A stretch of DNA of 64,000 nt, from positions 9,159,092-9,223,091 of the forward strand of contig JAQFVV010000020.1 in assembly GCA_028023455.1 (NCBI GenBank), in the 5' to 3' direction. Source of the stretch: Epiperipatus broadwayi. Its lineage: Eukaryota > Onychophora > Udeonychophora > Euonychophora > Peripatidae. Below, piece by piece: positions 35,600 through 47,539 of this stretch; position 1 is the first letter of the stretch, and each line of letters begins with the position of its first letter. The position numbers and the translations under genes are program-made. Below the pieces are notes generated by a model. The model saw only the letters and a list, made by a program, of their open reading frames with translations, ran no database searches and was not told where the DNA came from.

Positions 35600-36110
35600 A
35601 TTTATAAACTTCTAATTATTTATATGTCTATTTTATATAAATAACATAATGTATTTTTTAAAAAAATTAATGATAATAAAATCGTTTAAATAATAAGCCA
35701 AAACTTCTTATCTAAATATAAAATAATATTTTACATAAATTATTATATTTAAATAATTATGTACATTTGTAATTTATACAAGCAATGAATTAGATTAATA
35801 ATGCTATCAAGAAATTTGTATTTCAGTTTTCAAAACAATGGCTTAACAATATCTTAGATTGAACACAAGCTATTTGAATCTATAAAATCTTCACATATAA
35901 AGATGGCAATAAAAAATAAATATATATAAAAAATATTTCTATATAATCAAAAAAATAATTAATATATATTATCACTAGAATGGCTTCATAATTTCTGACA
36001 CTGCAAATGGTTGTGTATGCAAATAAAAATGAGGAAATAAAAGCTTGGGTAATGTAATTTTATACTACTTAGTTACAAAATAACTAAATATTTTAAATAC
36101 AAGTATATTT
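35600..36110. other. AT-rich stretch without recognised content
   Basis: No coding similarity or repeat family was recognised. Confidence 0.5.
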
Positions 36111-36114
36111 TGCA

Positions 36115-36345
36115 TACCTGGAGTCTAGATATAATGTAGGGGATTTGAACACAGACTTTCAAATTTTCTTCAGCTATTCACTCTATCTCATACAACGATA
36201 TACATGGCCACCCACATGTGAAAAAGATAAATGATCTTGAATATATGTATTTTATGCTGAACCAGCACTCATCAGCTGATCCAGATTATCATTTCCCATA
36301 TATATATATAATCAGTGCTCAGTTTATATTAAGATAACAGATCTT
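36115..36345 (-). mobile_element. H-family copy, degraded hammerhead
   Basis: The minus strand has CTGATGA, GTGCT/AGCAT around GGTTC, but AAAA replaces GAAA, and stem I reads AGCT versus TTCA. The 3' end (plus strand GGGGATTTGAACACAGACTT) resembles an antisense tRNA B box. Confidence 0.75.
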
Positions 36346-36349
36346 CACA

Positions 36350-37440
36350 CTTTAATAATTAAATACAAATCTTAAGGCTACGTGAAATGCAAATAAATAA
36401 CTATATATAAAAGCAAAAACAAAAAAAAATTATCAGTTATATAATTCAATAAATAAATATTTCTTACCTTATTTATATATACAAGGTGTAATAAAAAATA
36501 TTTCAATTATTTAAGAAAATTGTTTATGCTTTCATAAAAAGAAATACAATTCTGATTTATAAAAAATATTGATATTATGTTTAATATGAAATAAATTATG
36601 ACAGACATATGCATTCATTTATACAATGTTTGTAAATTTGTTTATCTTCTTTTATTAATGTTTTAGAATGTAAATAAATTATTTTACGTTATTATAGATT
36701 GCAAATATTTTAAACTATTATTCATGATATGTCAAAGAATAAACAAATATAAATATAAGGTTACAATGCATTTGTCATATGTATATTACATTTAATTTAC
36801 TACATTATAATTTAAATAATAAATTTAAATATAATTAACTCGTACATTTTATCTTTAAAGTTTTTAATAAAATATTAATCTTATATAAAATAATGACTTT
36901 TCCTATTTCAAATTTAAAATATATTTTTAAATCTAATAAACAAAATGTTTAATAAATATTGAAAATCTATAAGTATACTTTTAAATAAGCTTTCAAATTA
37001 TTAAAATGGGTTCATTAAACTAAATTATCCTTTATTTAATTATTATATTTATATTAATGGTATTAACCATTAACTTAAAAGTTTATCAGATTAATTCTCT
37101 TGAATTAAAGTTATTATGCAAAATTGACTTGATTTGATTTACATAAGGAATTAGGAAATATTGTTTTATTATTCACGTTTGTATAGAAATATTGATGCCT
37201 TAAAAAATTCCATGACAATTAAATTCTTAATATGCTACTTACCTAAAGTTAGTACTTGATTTTTCAGAAAATTAATTCATAATGTAATTTGATGATTTGA
37301 AAATGACTATAAATATTAATACAGAGTAATATTACATAATAAAAATATGTAGGAAAGAAAAAAATTAATTAACGATTTGTATAAAAATATTTTGAAATTT
37401 AGAGATATAACTATTTTAAATTTTTATAAAATATTATTTA
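36350..37440. other. Very AT-rich stretch without recognised content
   Basis: No coding similarity or repeat family was recognised. Confidence 0.5.
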
Positions 37441-37447
37441 AATATTA

Positions 37448-37552
37448 ACATATAGGGGGTTTGAACTCAGACTTTCACATGACTCTCAGCTATCTGTGCT
37501 ATCTCATACCACTGATACACTTGATCACACACATATCGAAAAGATAAAACCA
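37448..37552 (-). mobile_element. H-family fragment, 3' part
   Basis: GGGGTTTGAACTCAGACTTT, then CTATCTCATACCACTGATAC and CACACACATATCGAAAAGAT; it ends before the ribozyme and abuts an H copy on the other strand. Confidence 0.75.
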
Positions 37553-37728
37553 TGTCCATTAAAGTATGAAGATTGGCTATCTTAATATAAGCTGAGCTTT
37601 GATTGTATATATGTGTGGAGATAATCTGGAACAACTGACGAGAGCTGGTTTAGCACGAAATATGCATGTAGGTGATTATTTATCTTTTTGATATGTGTGT
37701 GATCAAGAGTATCAGCAGTATGAGATAG
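37553..37728 (+). mobile_element. H-family copy, part 1, interrupted by a P array
   Basis: GTCCATTAAAGTATGAAGAT and TCTTAATATAAGCTGAGC lead into the ribozyme segment near 37622-37683 (CTGACGA, GAGCT/AGCAC, GAAA, distal stem GATAA/TTATC). CTGACGA keeps the invariant bases because the U7 position is free, but the triplet ATG and a mismatch in stem I suggest loss of function. It continues at 38879. Confidence 0.8.
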
Positions 37729-38867
37729 CTTTAAAACATCACATGATCACTATTTTCCATGCTTGCTCATAACTGGTGTTATCTAGATGCAGTGCTCTCA
37801 GATCCAAGGCTCCTCACTGACAAAGACCATGAGCCAGAAACTAGTTTGGGGATATTGGATGAGTAGGCACTAGATAGGGATTTTATGCACAAGCCTTCTG
37901 GCATCCATTGATTACTCTGTCTTGCTTAGAGTGGCACTACTGTATGGAGAGAGTTTTGCCTATTTTGACAACAGTTATGAGCAATCATGAAAGATAGTGA
38001 TCATGCAATGTTTTAAGGTTTAATACCAATCCTGCCTTATAGGAAGGTGGTGGCTATGGTTGTAAAAGAGCCAAAGACATCAAAATGTATGGGTTTTGAA
38101 CTGAGTTCAGATCCATATGACTATATAAGCTACTGAGCTTAGATTAAAAAATCTGTGTTTTCAATTTTATTCTCATAGTTTTGTAGTTAAGTAGAGTTAA
38201 AAGGTGGCTGCTGGAGGGTTGCATTAGATCCTAAGATCTAGGTGCAGCGCTCTCAGATCCAAGACTCCTCATTGACAAGGGCCATAAGCCAGAAACTAGT
38301 TTGGGGATATTGGATGAGAAGGCACTAGATAGAGATTTTATGCACACCAGCCTTCTGGCATCCATTTATTACTCTGTCTTGCTTAGAGTGGCACTACTGT
38401 ATGGAGAGTTTTGCCTATTTTAACAACAGTTATGAGCAAGCATAGAATATAGTGATCATGTGATGTTTTAAGGTTTAATAACAATTCTGTCTTAAAGGAA
38501 GGTGGTGGTTATGGTTGTAGAAGAGCCAAAACACCAAAATGTATGGGTGCTGAACTGAATTCAGACCCATATATAAGCTACTGAGCTTAGATTGAAAATA
38601 TCTGTGTTTTCATCTCATAGTTTTGTAGTTATGAAGAGTTAAAAGGTGGCTACTGAAGGGTTGCATTAGATCCTAAGATCTAGGTGCAGTACTTTCAGAT
38701 CCAATGTTCTTCACTGACAAAGGCCATAAGCCAGAAACTAGTTTGGGGATATTGGATGAGTAGGCACTAGATAGGGATTTTATGCACAAGCCTTCTGGCA
38801 TCCATTGATTACTCTGTCTTGCTTAGAGTGGCACTACTGTATGGAGAGAGTTTTGCCTATTTTAACG
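37729..38867 (+). mobile_element. P-family head-to-tail array, 1139 bp, about 2.5 units
   Basis: A single insertion bounded by the 11-bp duplication GTATGAGATAG (37718-37728 and 38868-38878). It starts with an antisense tail (ACATCACATGATCACTATTT, about 50 bp) and then runs in sense through three occurrences of GATCCAAGGCTCC-like, CCAGAAACTAGTTTGGGGAT and GGCACTAGATAGGGATTTTA blocks, at spacings of 455 and 442 bp. Each full unit includes GCATCCATTGATTACTCTGT, GGAGAGTTTTGCCTATTTT, the GATCATGTGATGTTTTAAGG tail and a CTGAACT-containing body. No coding capacity. Direct tandem units with an inverted start resemble PLE insertions and retrozymes. Confidence 0.92.
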
Positions 38868-38878
38868 GTATGAGATAG

Positions 38879-38935
38879 CATGGATCGTTAGGGGTCGTGT
38901 GAAAGTAAGTTCAATATAGAAGTGCAGGTATGAAA
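38879..38935 (+). mobile_element. H-family copy, part 2, after the P array
   Basis: CATGGATCGTTAGGGGTCGT, then GTGAAAGTAAGTTCAA, the 3' end of the family, continues the copy broken at 37728. Confidence 0.75.
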
Positions 38936-39495
38936 AAGTCTGTACTGTAGAGAAAAAATTCATATATTAAATATTAATAATAGTTTTAAATTATTCAATA
39001 ATGATTTGATCTTAAATGTATATCTGATTAAATAATACATTATCAAAATTATATTTTTTCAAACATTTGAAAATAGAGAAACAAATTTCATAATCATTGT
39101 TTTTACTTTATAGTTATTAATTAGACCTCTTATTATAAGTGAATAATTAATATATATGCCTTTAAAAGTTATTAATAACAGTTTATCAATCGATCAAATG
39201 TCAAATTTGAATTTTACTATTAATTCATATCTATATGACAAGTTCAATCTATCAGACTCACTTGGTTTTGTTCAAATTATTCATATTTTGGAATTCTTAA
39301 ATGTTACCATTTATACCTCATAAAAATGAGTGAAATTAAGTCACTTAATATATATAACTTATAAAATATATGCAATATTTTCAAACTATAGATACTAATA
39401 AAATAATTTATTGACAATTTAATTTTTTAAAATTTGAATATCATCTTAGTACATGATAAATAAATAAGTATAATAATGTACATATATATAATATT
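38936..39495. other. AT-rich stretch without recognised content
   Basis: No coding similarity or repeat family was recognised. Confidence 0.5.
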
Positions 39496-39497
39496 TT

Positions 39498-39680
39498 AAA
39501 TTATTACTTTTGGGTTAAACCGTGTATTATTTTCCATTACATACCGATATTTTGACGAACTAGCATCCGCCATTAGTTCGTCAAAATATCGTTAATCTTG
39601 ACAATGGCGGATGCTAGTTCGTCAAAATATTGGTAAGTAATGGAAAATAGTACACGGTTTAACTCAAAAAGTAATAATTT
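39498..39680. repeat. Near-perfect hairpin, 77-bp arms
   Basis: Positions 39498-39574 and 39603-39680 are near-exact reverse complements; ends are AAATTATTACTTTTGGGTTA and its counterpart. The arms contain TTTGACGAACTAGCATCCGC and the 28-bp loop contains another TTCGTCAAAATAT, so this motif occurs three times. It is less AT-rich than its surroundings. Likely a foldback transposon or MITE; no target duplication was identified. Confidence 0.9.
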
Positions 39681-39912
39681 ATCTACGTCATACAACCGTG
39701 AAAACATTTAATATAATATTTTAAACATTTATACTATCTTATTATTGCATTTTATTTTTTAAATGTTCATATAGTTAGTACAAATTTTTGATCATCATGA
39801 AATGATTTAACTAGATATTATTATTATTAATAGTAATAGTATTTTGTAGTTTTCAAAAGGAACTTTATTAAAACTTAATAATAACACAAAATACAAAGAT
39901 GTAACAAAGTAT

Positions 39913-40397
39913 TAGACCACTAAACATCACATGATCACCGTTTCTTGTGCTTGCTCATAACTGTTATTAAAACAAGCAAAACTCTCCATACAGTAGTGCC
40001 ACTCAGTGCAACCCAGAGTAATCAATGAATGCCAGAAGGTTTGTTCATAAAAATTCCTACCTAGTGCCTACTCATCCAATAGCCCCAGACTAGTTTCTGG
40101 ATTGTGGACTTCATCAGTGATGAGCCTTGGATCTGAGAGCACTGCACCTAGATATTAGGATCTGATACAACCCTCCAGCAGCCACTGTTTACTTTTTTGA
40201 CTAACTATAAAGATCTAGGTGCAGTGCTCTCAGATCCAAGGCTACACACTGATGGAAACCACAAACTAGAAACTAGTCTGAGGATATTGAATGAGTAGGC
40301 ATTAGATAGGGATTTTATGCACAAGCCTTCTGGCATCCATTGATTACTCTGGCTTGCACTGAGTGGCACTACTGTATGGAGAGTTTTGCCTGTTTTA
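39913..40397. mobile_element. P-family foldback retroposon, 485 bp
   Basis: A 14-bp duplication ATGTAACAAAGTAT (39899-39912 and 40398-40411) brackets a head-to-head pair. The antisense unit runs from ACATCACATGATCACCGTTT through CTCATCCAATAGCCCCAGAC to CCCTCCAGCAGCCACTG. The sense unit starts AGATCTAGGTGCAGTGCTCT and ends ACTGTATGGAGAGTTTTGCC. The sense unit shows CTGATGGAAACCACAAACTA, then GAAAC, so the hammerhead-like core is eroded. Confidence 0.92.
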
Positions 40398-40414
40398 ATG
40401 TAACAAAGTATATA

Positions 40415-42235
40415 TGTAAATATACATAAAGAAAAAAATGCACAAAGAAGCTTATTAAAATAATAAAAAAATTAAAGTTTGGATATATATATATCACTTT
40501 ATAATATTGAAGCATATGATCTGATGCTCAGATCCTGCTTCACAGCCCACATCCAATCTCCTACCACCTAACCATATTCAAACTCATCCTTATGCACGAA
40601 TACACATAACTAATAATATATTTCTTTACCCAATAGTATAAAATAATGTAAACATATGTGTCTTAATTTAATATTTAATCTAATAATAATATTCTCATGT
40701 GTATGCGGGCGTAAATAATATATATATATATTTTAGCGTAGGAGATTGTGATTGAATTAATAGTATATTATATATAAGATATTATATATGATACTTATTA
40801 TATTTTTCATATATAAGTTTGTGCCAGAAATGATGCAATCTTGTTAGTAAGTCTCTCGAAAAACAGTAACCTGGAAGATGCTTAGATTAAAGTAGAAGAT
40901 TACAAATTAGTAATAATAGAAGAATCCCATTAGTGGAAATTGTCCACGCTAGCTTGTTTTAAAATCACAAGATATATTTTAAAACAATCGTTCGAGAAAC
41001 TGATAACAAACTTGCATTGTTTCAAACATCTTACCAGATAAGAGTATCCGGCCAAATGATTCCAAATGGAATCTAAGTGCTTAAACCGCCTCAGGTCCAG
41101 CAGTAGTTGCCTAGTTACAATTTCAAATTAAAAGTATAAATACTGCTGGATTTGAATCCACAAAAAGGGAAGATCATTAAATAGCCATGCTGCTGAACAT
41201 AATCCACGCCCGATGTAATTTTCACACAATGTGTTGTGAGTAGTAAGTTTCACCTTGTCCCTCTGTTCTAACATGCTGATCCCATGAACGAAGCTTCCGT
41301 ACTCCGTGCTACTGAACTTTACATATGTCTTTCCAATGAAATGAAGTGCTATCTCAAATCATCCCACTACCCTAGATCTAGTGACAATACCGATGGACTG
41401 ACTCCTAGTGAAATGCTTTTTTCAATCATCAAGGTAAAGAACTCAGACCGCTTATAATTCCTAAAATCCTGCCTTCTATGTAATGTGTATATTTTAAACT
41501 ATATCTTTTAAATGTCTTCAAAATGTCTTCAAATATATATATATATATAACTCTATATAACTAATCTATGCTAAGCCTCTTATAAAATGTTTTTCTTTTA
41601 TTTTATTTAAAAGCGGCCAATAGTTTTTATTAACATTTTTACGTATTTATATTTTAAAGTTAATGCCAATAATATTCCAAAATCGCCAGCATATAACTTA
41701 TTTTGTTTTCCCCACCCATCATTTACTGGGTAAATAATTTATAATTGATAAAAACAAGTCTTATTCGGCTTGCCCAGATGCTCACGGTTTTAGAGAAATA
41801 AGTTATTTATATTTTTCATGTTTACTGTTGAAAAACAGATTTGACATCAGTTTTTCCCATTCTCCTTCCCAAATAATGTGCTATCTTTTATCTTTCAACT
41901 ATATTATATATGTAAATTTCATCTTAGCTATTACGACCACCCTTTTTATTTTGCAATCAATTAATGTATTTCCACAAGGGCATAAATCAACCAAAATTGA
42001 GGTTTAATGTGTAAAACATAATGAATAATATTAAGTAATATAATGTAAGGGTGAGGGGGACCATAACCTTTTATTCTATGTTTATATGTATAATTATTAA
42101 CCCTGTTTGCTTAAAGTGAAGCCATATCATTACGCTGAATAGTTCATCATTCATGGGCAATAAATACGTCCCAATAATCTTCAAGTATATTTATGTTTTA
42201 TTAATAAGCGTTTAGTGCATAAAGGCCATTCTATT
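40415..42235. other. Stretch with AT runs and no recognised gene
   Basis: AT microsatellites near 40720 and 41534-41550. Around 41040-41420 base composition is less AT-rich; a GCTGGATTTGAATCCACA segment at 41144 resembles a tRNA B box, perhaps of an old SINE. No open frame with recognisable similarity. Confidence 0.4.
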
Positions 42236-42239
42236 TTAT

Positions 42240-42650
42240 ATATATGCTCATGCTTCTTTATTACATGGAGGCAACTGCAAAATCGGACCCCATCGTCATC
42301 TCAATGGCCTTGAACCAGGCTGTAAAGCCATCCTGGGGACATCCTTGGTTCGTGCATGCTTTATACGGGGATTGCTCTGGAAAAATCAGCCCGATACTGA
42401 CATAGCCGACCACTCCTCGTTATCCACGATTCACCTGTACCTCATTCCAGGGAATCTGGACTCTTTTCATTCATAAAACCGACCCTGCCAAAGTTTGCAG
42501 AGAAAATCGGTCACTTCTTAGAATTCGTGAAGCACACTCCAGGATCCATAAAAAGGACCGATAATAAGCCACCATGCACGCACCGCTTTTTCCTTATCTT
42601 ATCATGCACCCAGAAGTATTCAGAAGCCATAATGAAATGATTTATTTAAA
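42240..42650. other. Less AT-rich island of unknown nature
   Basis: About 400 bp with clearly more G and C than its surroundings. No frame on either strand gives a convincing protein: all six hold stops or no known motif. Repeated GACC/GGTC-containing words (ATCGGACCCC, ACCGACCCTG, AATCGGTCAC, AGGACCGATA) alternate in orientation, suggesting some structure. It could be part of an unrecognised repeat, a noncoding RNA or a conserved element. Confidence 0.3.
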
Positions 42651-43992
42651 CAAACATATGTCCCTTATTTTAATATAACTATTAATACGATAAATTTAGT
42701 ATCGTTTGTGTAAATTGTTCATTACCCATCCCATGCATTAATTATCTAAAATTCCCAGTTAACCGTCATATTAAATGTAATCAAATATTTTCTGTGTTAA
42801 AATTATTGTTTGAAGTAATCAAATGCACTTTTTGTTTCTGGGGGTGTGATGGCATTCTAATAATCTATTCTAATAGCGCTAATTTACCCAAACACATACA
42901 TATATTATTGGCATAGCCACAATTATCATGTTATTGTATAAAATGATTCAAATAAATATCTATAATAATCCTGAGGCTCACGTTGGCTAAATGACCCGAC
43001 ATAATTATTATTAATAAATCGTAAATATATATACATCAAACTCGAATCAGTGCTTTCTTTAGTTAAGATAAATATTAAGTTATTTCTTAAGTTTAAATAT
43101 GACTAGATGATCTCCACTCTACACATAATTAACATGCTCATTATTAAGTTATTCTATCATGAGTTAGCCTTGAGTCTTTTGTGTCTCCGATGATTGATGC
43201 CGGCGGATGAGAAGTGTATTAATCGATGTCATCGGGATTGTTGCTCATAATGTTATAGATCTGGGGAATAGACAAATAGGGCAGAATTCATGAGTGCTCC
43301 TGACCTGTGTATCTTGCACACGATTGGATTCGAGGTACTTTTGCCTAGATGCTAGATCTTGTTACATGAACATACAAATCCAACCGGCACAATATACTAC
43401 ATACAAAAAAAATATATTTTCCACTATATTCTTCATTGACATTTTCTTTTTCATCATTTGGATAAAATGTACCTTGTTATACGATTGAATGTTGATACAT
43501 TAGGAATCAAGTAGCTGTGTAAATGTTTGGAAAATAAATTCTCTCATATCTTAATTGTATTATTTCCATTCTTTCCAGAAAGCATATGGGGATCTTCTTG
43601 TATTTGAGTTATATGTGGATGAACATCTAGTACACTATAAGATATACTGCAAATGTTTTGGCCCAAATGTATGCAAAGTTATCTTTGAAAATGTTTGAAG
43701 AAGTGTTTGAATGTTATGGTTTTTACTTGTAAAAACTTTGAGCATGGCCAAATGATTAATATCTGATGTGGAACATGAAGAAAAAAGTGATTAATTTTCT
43801 GATTCTCTATGGCAAAACCTGTGTATACCATCTCTTTTCTTTATCTGAAGAAATTTAAAGTAGAAAGCATTTCTATGTTTAATTTAAGAAGAAAGTTATA
43901 GTATTTAGATTCTAGTGACCAGAATTTAGATTATTTCATTGTTTTTTTGCTTATGTTTAAAAGAGGATTATTGTTATCATGTGATGTAAATG
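42651..43992. other. Unrecognised stretch
   Basis: Mixed composition with a slightly GC-richer patch near 43150-43370. A 64-codon open frame at 43294-43488 shows no similarity I recognise. Confidence 0.4.
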
Positions 43993-43997
43993 GATAG

Positions 43998-44592
43998 TGT
44001 CATATCTGACCCTGCCTTCAGAAGTAGACTATTCCAGATTTCTTGCCTGATTGGCTAGCACTCAGTCGCTATCCAATGGGATTAAAACCTTCACTGGGGT
44101 TCGCACATTGAATTCACGTATTTCCAGTAAGGTAGGGGATCTGCCTTTAAATAGTCAGCCTTTTGAAGGCAAGGCAGAGAGCAATTAATTCTGTTAACCT
44201 GAATGACAGAATGTGCTCTCTATTAAACCTTCTGCCATCAGCAAAGGTATTTATCTAGTCATTATCATGACGACCACATAGTGAGGCAAGTCCAACTACA
44301 GACTGGAAACTGCTATGTCTGAACTAGAGCTGACTTGAGGCAAGCTAACTACATAGCTGGAAGAGTCTTCTTACCAGAACTCATGATGCAGGCTAGTTAT
44401 TAACTGGAAGTGAGTTCCATACTTTGCACGACTATCTCAGCATTGAAGCATATCAATTAAATTTGTACATTTGTTTAACTAACGTGTGTATATCTTTTGT
44501 ACTAATAAATTATACATATTAATTGCTTAGTAGTTGTTCTTTTTGTATCTGTTGGTTTGGTAATGAACCTGCAAGCCTAACCAAACACAACA
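43998..44592 (+). mobile_element. Solo LTR of an LTR retrotransposon, 595 bp
   Basis: The sequence begins TGTCATATCTGACCC and ends AAACACAACA, the TG...CA ends of an LTR. It is flanked by an exact 5-bp duplication GATAG (43993-43997 and 44593-44597). Inside are TTTAAATAG near 44149 that could serve as TATA-like element, and an AATAAA at 44504-44509 followed by a T/G-rich stretch (GTTGTTCTTTTTGTATCTG). No internal coding region adjoins, so this is a recombination product. A five-base duplication fits Gypsy, BEL or Copia; which one is unknown. Confidence 0.8.
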
Positions 44593-44936
44593 GATAGATT
44601 AATGAGTAGATTTTGCAATACTTATTTTTTTAATTATTATATTTATCATCATCATCATTATCATGTCTGAATTAAATTTCTTGCATTATAACCTTTTCTT
44701 TTAAACTGTTATATATATATAAATTTAAAAATAATAAAAAATAATTTTAAAAATAATAAATTATTTAAGATGTTATACATATGAAAAATAAAATAAAAAC
44801 AAAAACAAATAGTCTTAAAATAAAATCTGAATAATGTTATGAACTGCGTGCATTATGATCTCAAAATATCTGAATTTATTAAATATTATATATATATTTC
44901 ACTTGATGGTATTACTTTTAAAACCATTATGTTGCC

Positions 44937-45410
44937 TTTCTTATATACTTTCTGGTGAACTGAATATAATCAATTTAAAAGGCAACTACATATTTAAATT
45001 AAAAATTTATTTCCATCAAATTGAACCTTGTCAAGATTCTACAATAATTCAAAAAATTGGCAAATATTGTACAAATTATAAACTAAGCAAAGTGTATAAG
45101 ACAATGTATATACAAGAAAATAAGGAGAAATGTATGAATTTAGTACAAAGTTCAATAAAGTTGGGAGGAAAATGGTTGTTAAATAAAAATTGGAAAGTAT
45201 GAAAATGTTTATTAGGGTTGGCGTTAGCCAATAGAGGGTGTTCTAGATAATAGGTGAATCACATGACATTTTGGAATTATTATAACATCTTGACAAGGTT
45301 CAATTCTGAATGAAAGTTGATTTGATAGAAATAAATTTTTCATTTAAATATGTAGTTAGTTGTCTTTTAAATTGATTATATTCAGTTCAGGAGACAATAT
45401 ACATATTGTA
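44937..45410. repeat. Inverted repeat, about 110-bp arms around 240 bp
   Basis: GAACTGAATATAATCAATTT and ATTGAACCTTGTCAAGAT on the left recur inverted at 45293-45395. The central part is AT-rich. The 115-codon open frame at 44855-45202 lies across the left arm and centre; part of it is therefore repeat, and it has no recognised similarity. Confidence 0.8.
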
Positions 45411-45433
45411 ATGCGATAATCCTCTATAGAGTA

Positions 45434-46140
45434 TTTGGGATGGCAAACTGTAGCCTGCCTAGAGTTTTTATCCAGATTACTGCAGATTTTAAAACTATAG
45501 TATAAAAAATTTCAATTTAAATGATAAAAAAAAATCCAATTCATCTGAGGTTATCTCAGGGATTTTAAACTACAACTTGTTCTGTTTGCTGATCAGCTAG
45601 ATAAGAATGACTTGTCTCACTTCCCAAGATTATATTCAATAGCTCCAGTAAGTAAAGACAAGCTTAAAAATTGTGAAGATGACCTGAGAAAACTTCATCT
45701 TGAATTTGAATGAAGATTTCAAGATTTCAGTATCATTGAAAAAGACTTGAATATTTTCAGCATGTCTTTTAATGTGGAACGTAAAGTAGTCTGACTGGAC
45801 TTTCAGCTTGAATTAATTGAATTCCAATCTAACAATGACCTCAAACAGTTGTTTGTCAATGTTTCAAGATTAGTGTTTTACAAGTTTCTGTTGAAATCAA
45901 GTTTTCCAAATCTGATATCTCACAGAAAGTTAGTATTAAGTTTGCTTCATCCTATATATGTTTATGGGTTGTTTTCTATGATGAAACTTTGAAAGAGATG
46001 TATTAGAAACAGATTGACAGATAAGCATTTAATTTTACTTCAGAATCAATTGAGAGAGGCTACGAGCTGCCTTAGCCTTCTACTTGTTTCAAAACTTCTT
46101 CTAAATTATTCATAAACATTGTTTATGATCAAAACATATG
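45434..46140 (+). mobile_element. hAT transposon relic (5' end and transposase C-terminus)
   Basis: TTGGGATGGCAAACTGTAGC at 45435 resembles the CAGGGGTGGCAAACT termini of a hAT group. From about 45700 the plus strand reads DFSIIEKDLNIFSMSFNVER, then LDFQLELIEFQSNNDLKQLF, FYKFLLKSSFPNLISHRKLV and RNRLTDKHLI. This is the C-terminal dimerisation region of GTF2IRD2/ZBED-like hAT transposases; the usual FGSTY-CE--FS segment is mutated to LLHPIYVYGLFSMMKL. The N-terminal catalytic part is missing and no 3' terminus was found. Confidence 0.8.
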
Positions 46141-46144
46141 TGAT

Positions 46145-46685
46145 ATATATTAACTATTTAAAACTATATACATTTATAAGCCATCTCTGACAGTTTTTTG
46201 TTGTAAAGTCTGTACTCCTCAATAGCCTTCTTGATAATGCCCAGAAAACTTTTAAACAACAACTGGAGAACTGGATAACTGATGCGGAAATGCTGGCTAT
46301 ATATCTAGCAATACTCTTCTGATTTTAAATTTTCATCCGTATCTATCTCTAAGACAGTGTTTTCTAAAAAACATATAATCACAGCAATTGACTTCTTCAT
46401 CTCAGGTAAATACCAAACTAATTAATTACCTAGCCCATGGCTATATGTGTTTTTTACTTGATCCAACCTAGGTATTTTTGTATTCACATCCAGTGGTGAT
46501 TTTGTTTAAATATTTTAATTGATTGAAAAAAAATAATTAAAAAAATATTAATTTAACATTTGCTTTCAATTTTACACATTTAATATTTATCAACGAACAA
46601 ATGATTAAAAATATTAAAAGTGCAGTAAGCCAAACAGAAGGTTTCTGGAGGAAGAATAACACACTTTGCCACACAACAAAGTTGA
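46145..46685. other. AT-rich stretch without recognised content
   Basis: No coding similarity or repeat family was recognised. Confidence 0.5.
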
Positions 46686-46689
46686 GATA

Positions 46690-47155
46690 GGGATATTTGG
46701 AAACACTTGTTAATAGATATTAATGCTTGTTATATAACATTTGTAGTACAAGCTTATTAAATTAAGTCACATGATGTATGCCTTGATTTAGTTTTGCTCT
46801 TGAGGCTTTGGTGATGTTATTTTGCTAAAACTATTAATATATGGTGTATCTGAACTCAGTTGTCTCATATGGCTATTTAAGTTAGATGGTTGGATTTGAA
46901 GACATATAGATGTCAGAAAATTTAAGATTTTCTACTTAATAGTTAACTATTAGATAAATCCTGGTTTGAGCTGATATTTTTAGATCTAATATCTGAATAT
47001 CCTAGTGCCTCACTGATGATAGCCACTAGCTAAAAACTGGTCTGGGGATTGGGATTTTCAGAAAAGCTTGTTAAGAGCTATTAATGCTCATTATATAACA
47101 TTTGTAGTACAAGCTTATGAAATTAAGTCTCATGATATATGACTTGATTTCCTTT
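46690..47155. repeat. Direct repeat, two about 95-bp copies 361 bp apart, with hammerhead-like core
   Basis: The block TATAACATTTGTAGTACAAG with flanking AATTAAGTC recurs near 46736 and 47096 in the same orientation, so the region is one tandem unit of about 361 bp plus a partial one. Between them is CACTGATGATAGCCACTAGC, then TAAAAACTGGTCTGGGG: CTGATGA, a 4-bp TAGC/GCTA hairpin and AAAA. It is related to the palindrome at 5470-5988 and more distantly to the P family. Confidence 0.65.
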
Positions 47156-47190
47156 CATATATATATATGTGTGTGTGTGTGTGTGTTATC
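47156..47190. repeat. AT then GT microsatellite
   Basis: ATATATATAT passes into about ten GT units. Confidence 0.9.
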
Positions 47191-47344
47191 ATGATACTTC
47201 TAAATGCATACAGTCTTCATAAAATAATTAACTGAATATTAGAGTTCCTCAGACAAATTAAATCATGATACATTCTTTTAACGACTTTTACAACTGTTGT
47301 ATTAAAAATGATGTGATGCCAGAGAATATTTAATTATATTTTTG

Positions 47345-47535
47345 AAGGTGTGGTTTATCCAAGTAGTAGAATGATGGATTCAAGTGCTAAAGGTTCATGG
47401 ATCAATCATCTGCTATGTAAAAGTTTTTAAAAAATCTCAGTTTGTAAGTTGATTAAAAGCATGATTCTCTCAAAAATTACTGATAGTGATGAAATCTATG
47501 ATGGAGTAAATATGTAAATCCAATTCTATTTATAT
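47345..47535 (+). mobile_element. Possible tRNA-derived SINE
   Basis: GGTTTATCCAAGTAGTAGAA resembles an A box region and AAAGGTTCATGGATCAAT a mutated B box at about 45 bp distance; a body of about 120 bp follows. Confidence 0.4.
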
Positions 47536-47539
47536 TTAA

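Noticed and set aside
41144-41165. tRNA-like B box near GCTGGATTTGAATCC
   Set aside because: No A box at a suitable distance and no second copy found in the window; too weak to list as a SINE.
44855-45202. 115-codon open frame as a gene
   Set aside because: It overlaps one arm of an inverted repeat and has no recognisable domain.
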